Source: an uncultured Ignavibacteria bacterium
GTDB taxonomy: Bacteria > Bacteroidota > Ignavibacteria > Ignavibacteriales > Ignavibacteriaceae
Assembly: GCA_937996765.1 (NCBI GenBank)
Contig: CALKUG010000111.1
Coordinates: 1-12,706, forward strand
DNA length: 12,706 bases
Direction of reading: 5' to 3'
This document shows, in pieces, positions 12,658 through 12,706 of the stretch. Each line of letters starts with the position of its first letter. The stretch's first letter is position 1. Position numbers and translations under genes: made by a program. The notes under the pieces are model-generated. The model had not been told where the DNA came from, did not search any database, and saw nothing but the letters and a program-made list of their open reading frames with translations.

Positions 12658-12706
12658 ATGAAAAAAGTAATAATAATTGCTCTACTTTTTGTCGTAGGAA
12701 TTTTCG
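12658..12706 (+). CDS. Start of a gene with signal-peptide-like N-terminus, partial
   Basis: ATG 12658 opens a frame that runs off the right edge after 16 codons: MKKVIIIALLFVVGIF. A basic start followed by an unbroken hydrophobic stretch indicates a signal peptide or membrane anchor, so the product is probably exported, a lipoprotein or an inner-membrane protein. The tandem repeat immediately upstream may control it. It could be a host gene beyond the phage end or another tail or accessory gene. With so little sequence no function can be given. Confidence 0.4.
   Translation, partial: MKKVIIIALLFVVGIF

Overview
The window is a stretch of the structural (late) region of a tailed phage or prophage, most likely of the long, flexible-tailed (siphovirus) type. 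The DNA is AT-rich. Shine-Dalgarno sequences are patchy, there is a TAnnTTTG-type element (TATGTTTG, 1134-1141), and the lysozyme active site is of the YRCSAG...TIGYGHT kind. These features suggest a host in the Bacteroidota/Chlorobiota (FCB) group. The host call is an inference. No integrase, repressor, tRNA, IS element or CRISPR array is visible.

Layout. (1) 1-1025, minus strand: three overlapping genes read leftward. These are a Mu gp36-like (DUF1320) head-tail connector, a gp37/tail-terminator-like protein, and a partial helix-turn-helix protein that may be the small terminase. (2) 1026-1167: a divergent control region. (3) 1168-2723, plus strand: a Mu Z-like scaffold and an HK97-fold-type major capsid protein. 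A terminator-like GC hairpin lies inside the scaffold gene and a perfect 9-bp stem-loop follows the capsid gene. (4) 2772-4171: a lysis cassette placed between head and tail genes, consisting of a membrane/coiled-coil protein, a holin-like protein, a T4-type (GH24) endolysin with Cys in place of the catalytic Asp, and a two-anchor protein that could be a spanin. (5) 4183-12442: the tail module. It holds a probable two-domain tail tube protein, a BppU/beta-helix-like appendage protein, a compact subtilisin-fold protein, a tail assembly chaperone with a -1 frameshift site, an antisense small membrane ORF, a 966-aa tape measure protein and a distal-tail protein. (6) 12443-12706: a spacer with an AT hairpin and a 23-bp tandem repeat, then the start of a gene encoding a signal-peptide-like N-terminus.

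Functional picture. Scaffold and capsid build a Mu-like head, and the gp36/gp37-like proteins join it to a lambda-like tail. Tube, chaperones and tape measure build the tail, with a predicted length of about 145 nm at 0.15 nm per residue. The lysis cassette releases progeny. The most noteworthy items are the subtilisin-fold protein of about 195 residues in the tail operon, the T8 frameshift site joining the two chaperone frames, the possible unimolecular spanin, the head genes split across a divergent promoter region, and the hairpin within the scaffold gene.
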